From positions 1 through 5,319 of the forward strand of contig CAZNTU010000327.1 of assembly GCA_964575975.1 (NCBI GenBank): DNA of 5,319 bases, given 5' to 3'. The stretch comes from G963674505 sp964575975. Lineage in GTDB: Bacteria > Desulfobacterota > Desulfobacteria > Desulfobacterales > SKZT01. The notes beneath the pieces are model-generated. The model saw only the letters and a list, made by a program, of their open reading frames with translations. It made no database searches and was not told where the DNA came from. Below, one piece after another: positions 5,299 to 5,319 of this stretch (its first letter is position 1; every line of letters begins with the position of its first letter). Both the position numbers and the translations under genes were made by a program.

Positions 5299-5319
5299 GC
5301 GGCACTCCTCCTTTCTTAC
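4537..5319 (+). other. Stop-free continuation of the recombinase frame through antisense RT sequence
   Basis: From the element's right end to the window edge the recombinase frame reads 261 further codons with no stop, antisense to the RT gene. The residues (beginning SALRRPLLVSPDLGFAVV after the junction) have no domain I recognise. A messenger continuing here would also be antisense to the RT start and its ribosome site. The long open stretch may simply reflect the codon bias of the RT gene on the other strand. Confidence 0.5.

Larger units (their letters stand above)
1506..5319 (-). mobile_element. Group II intron, 3' portion (5' ribozyme domains outside window), itself interrupted
   Basis: A bacterial group II intron is a self-splicing retroelement whose RNA folds into domains I-VI and carries an RT-maturase gene in the loop of domain IV. 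The window holds, in minus-strand order, a ribosome site and the RT start (5313-5296), the RT in two pieces, domain V (1657-1625) and domain VI ending in CTCTAC at 1511-1506. The typical 5' boundary (GUGYG) and domains I-III would lie past 5319 and cannot be seen. Bases 2319-4536 are foreign to the intron (serine-recombinase element). The 3' boundary at 1506 is inferred from the terminal AC and the domain VI fold and could be off by a base or two. I have not assigned the intron to a structural class. Confidence 0.85.

Noticed and set aside
1..5319. CRISPR array, tRNA or rRNA genes
   Set aside because: No regularly spaced repeats and no tRNA or rRNA signatures were seen on either strand.

Overview
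The window looks like bacterial chromosome in which one mobile element sits inside another. A host segment (1-1505) is followed by the 3' part of a group II intron lying on the minus strand (about 1506 to beyond 5319). The intron's reverse transcriptase (RT) gene is split by a compact plus-strand serine-recombinase element at 2319-4534. The organism cannot be named from this sequence. A DUF4405-type membrane protein and an MgtE magnesium transporter next to a group II intron fit an anaerobic Gram-negative bacterium such as a Desulfobacterota or Desulfuromonadota relative, but that is only a guess.

Host part. Positions 1-461 encode the C-terminal membrane domain of an MgtE-type Mg2+ channel. 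It converges on a minus-strand gene (527-1351) for a three-helix DUF4405 membrane protein with a cytoplasmic tail built from two repeats. A hairpin followed by a T-run at 490-525 ends the latter. Upstream of the DUF4405 gene, 1376-1505 reads as the end of a small coding frame, cut at 1505 by the intron's 3' end.

Intron part. On the minus strand, domain V (1625-1657) and a long domain VI (1506-1619) with a plausible branch-point A are clear. The RT-maturase is present in two pieces: residues 1-254 at 4535-5298 and the remainder at 1647-2318. Removing 2,218 bp (2319-4536) rejoins them in frame as a 477-residue protein, with the conserved PQGG-VVSPLLAN motif restored exactly at the join.

Inserted element. 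It has perfect 20-bp terminal inverted repeats and the dinucleotide AC (plus strand) on both sides. It carries an HTH/ribbon-helix-helix DNA-binding protein (2428-2787), a doubtful small overlapping frame (2735-3088) and a large serine recombinase starting at 2899. A promoter with direct repeats (2387-2425) drives the set. Joined as a circle, the two ends would make a 42-bp site with perfect 20-bp arms around an AC/GT core, as expected for attP of a large serine integrase. The recombinase frame has no stop codon inside the element or anywhere to the window's right edge, so its C-terminal tail depends on whether the element is integrated or circular.
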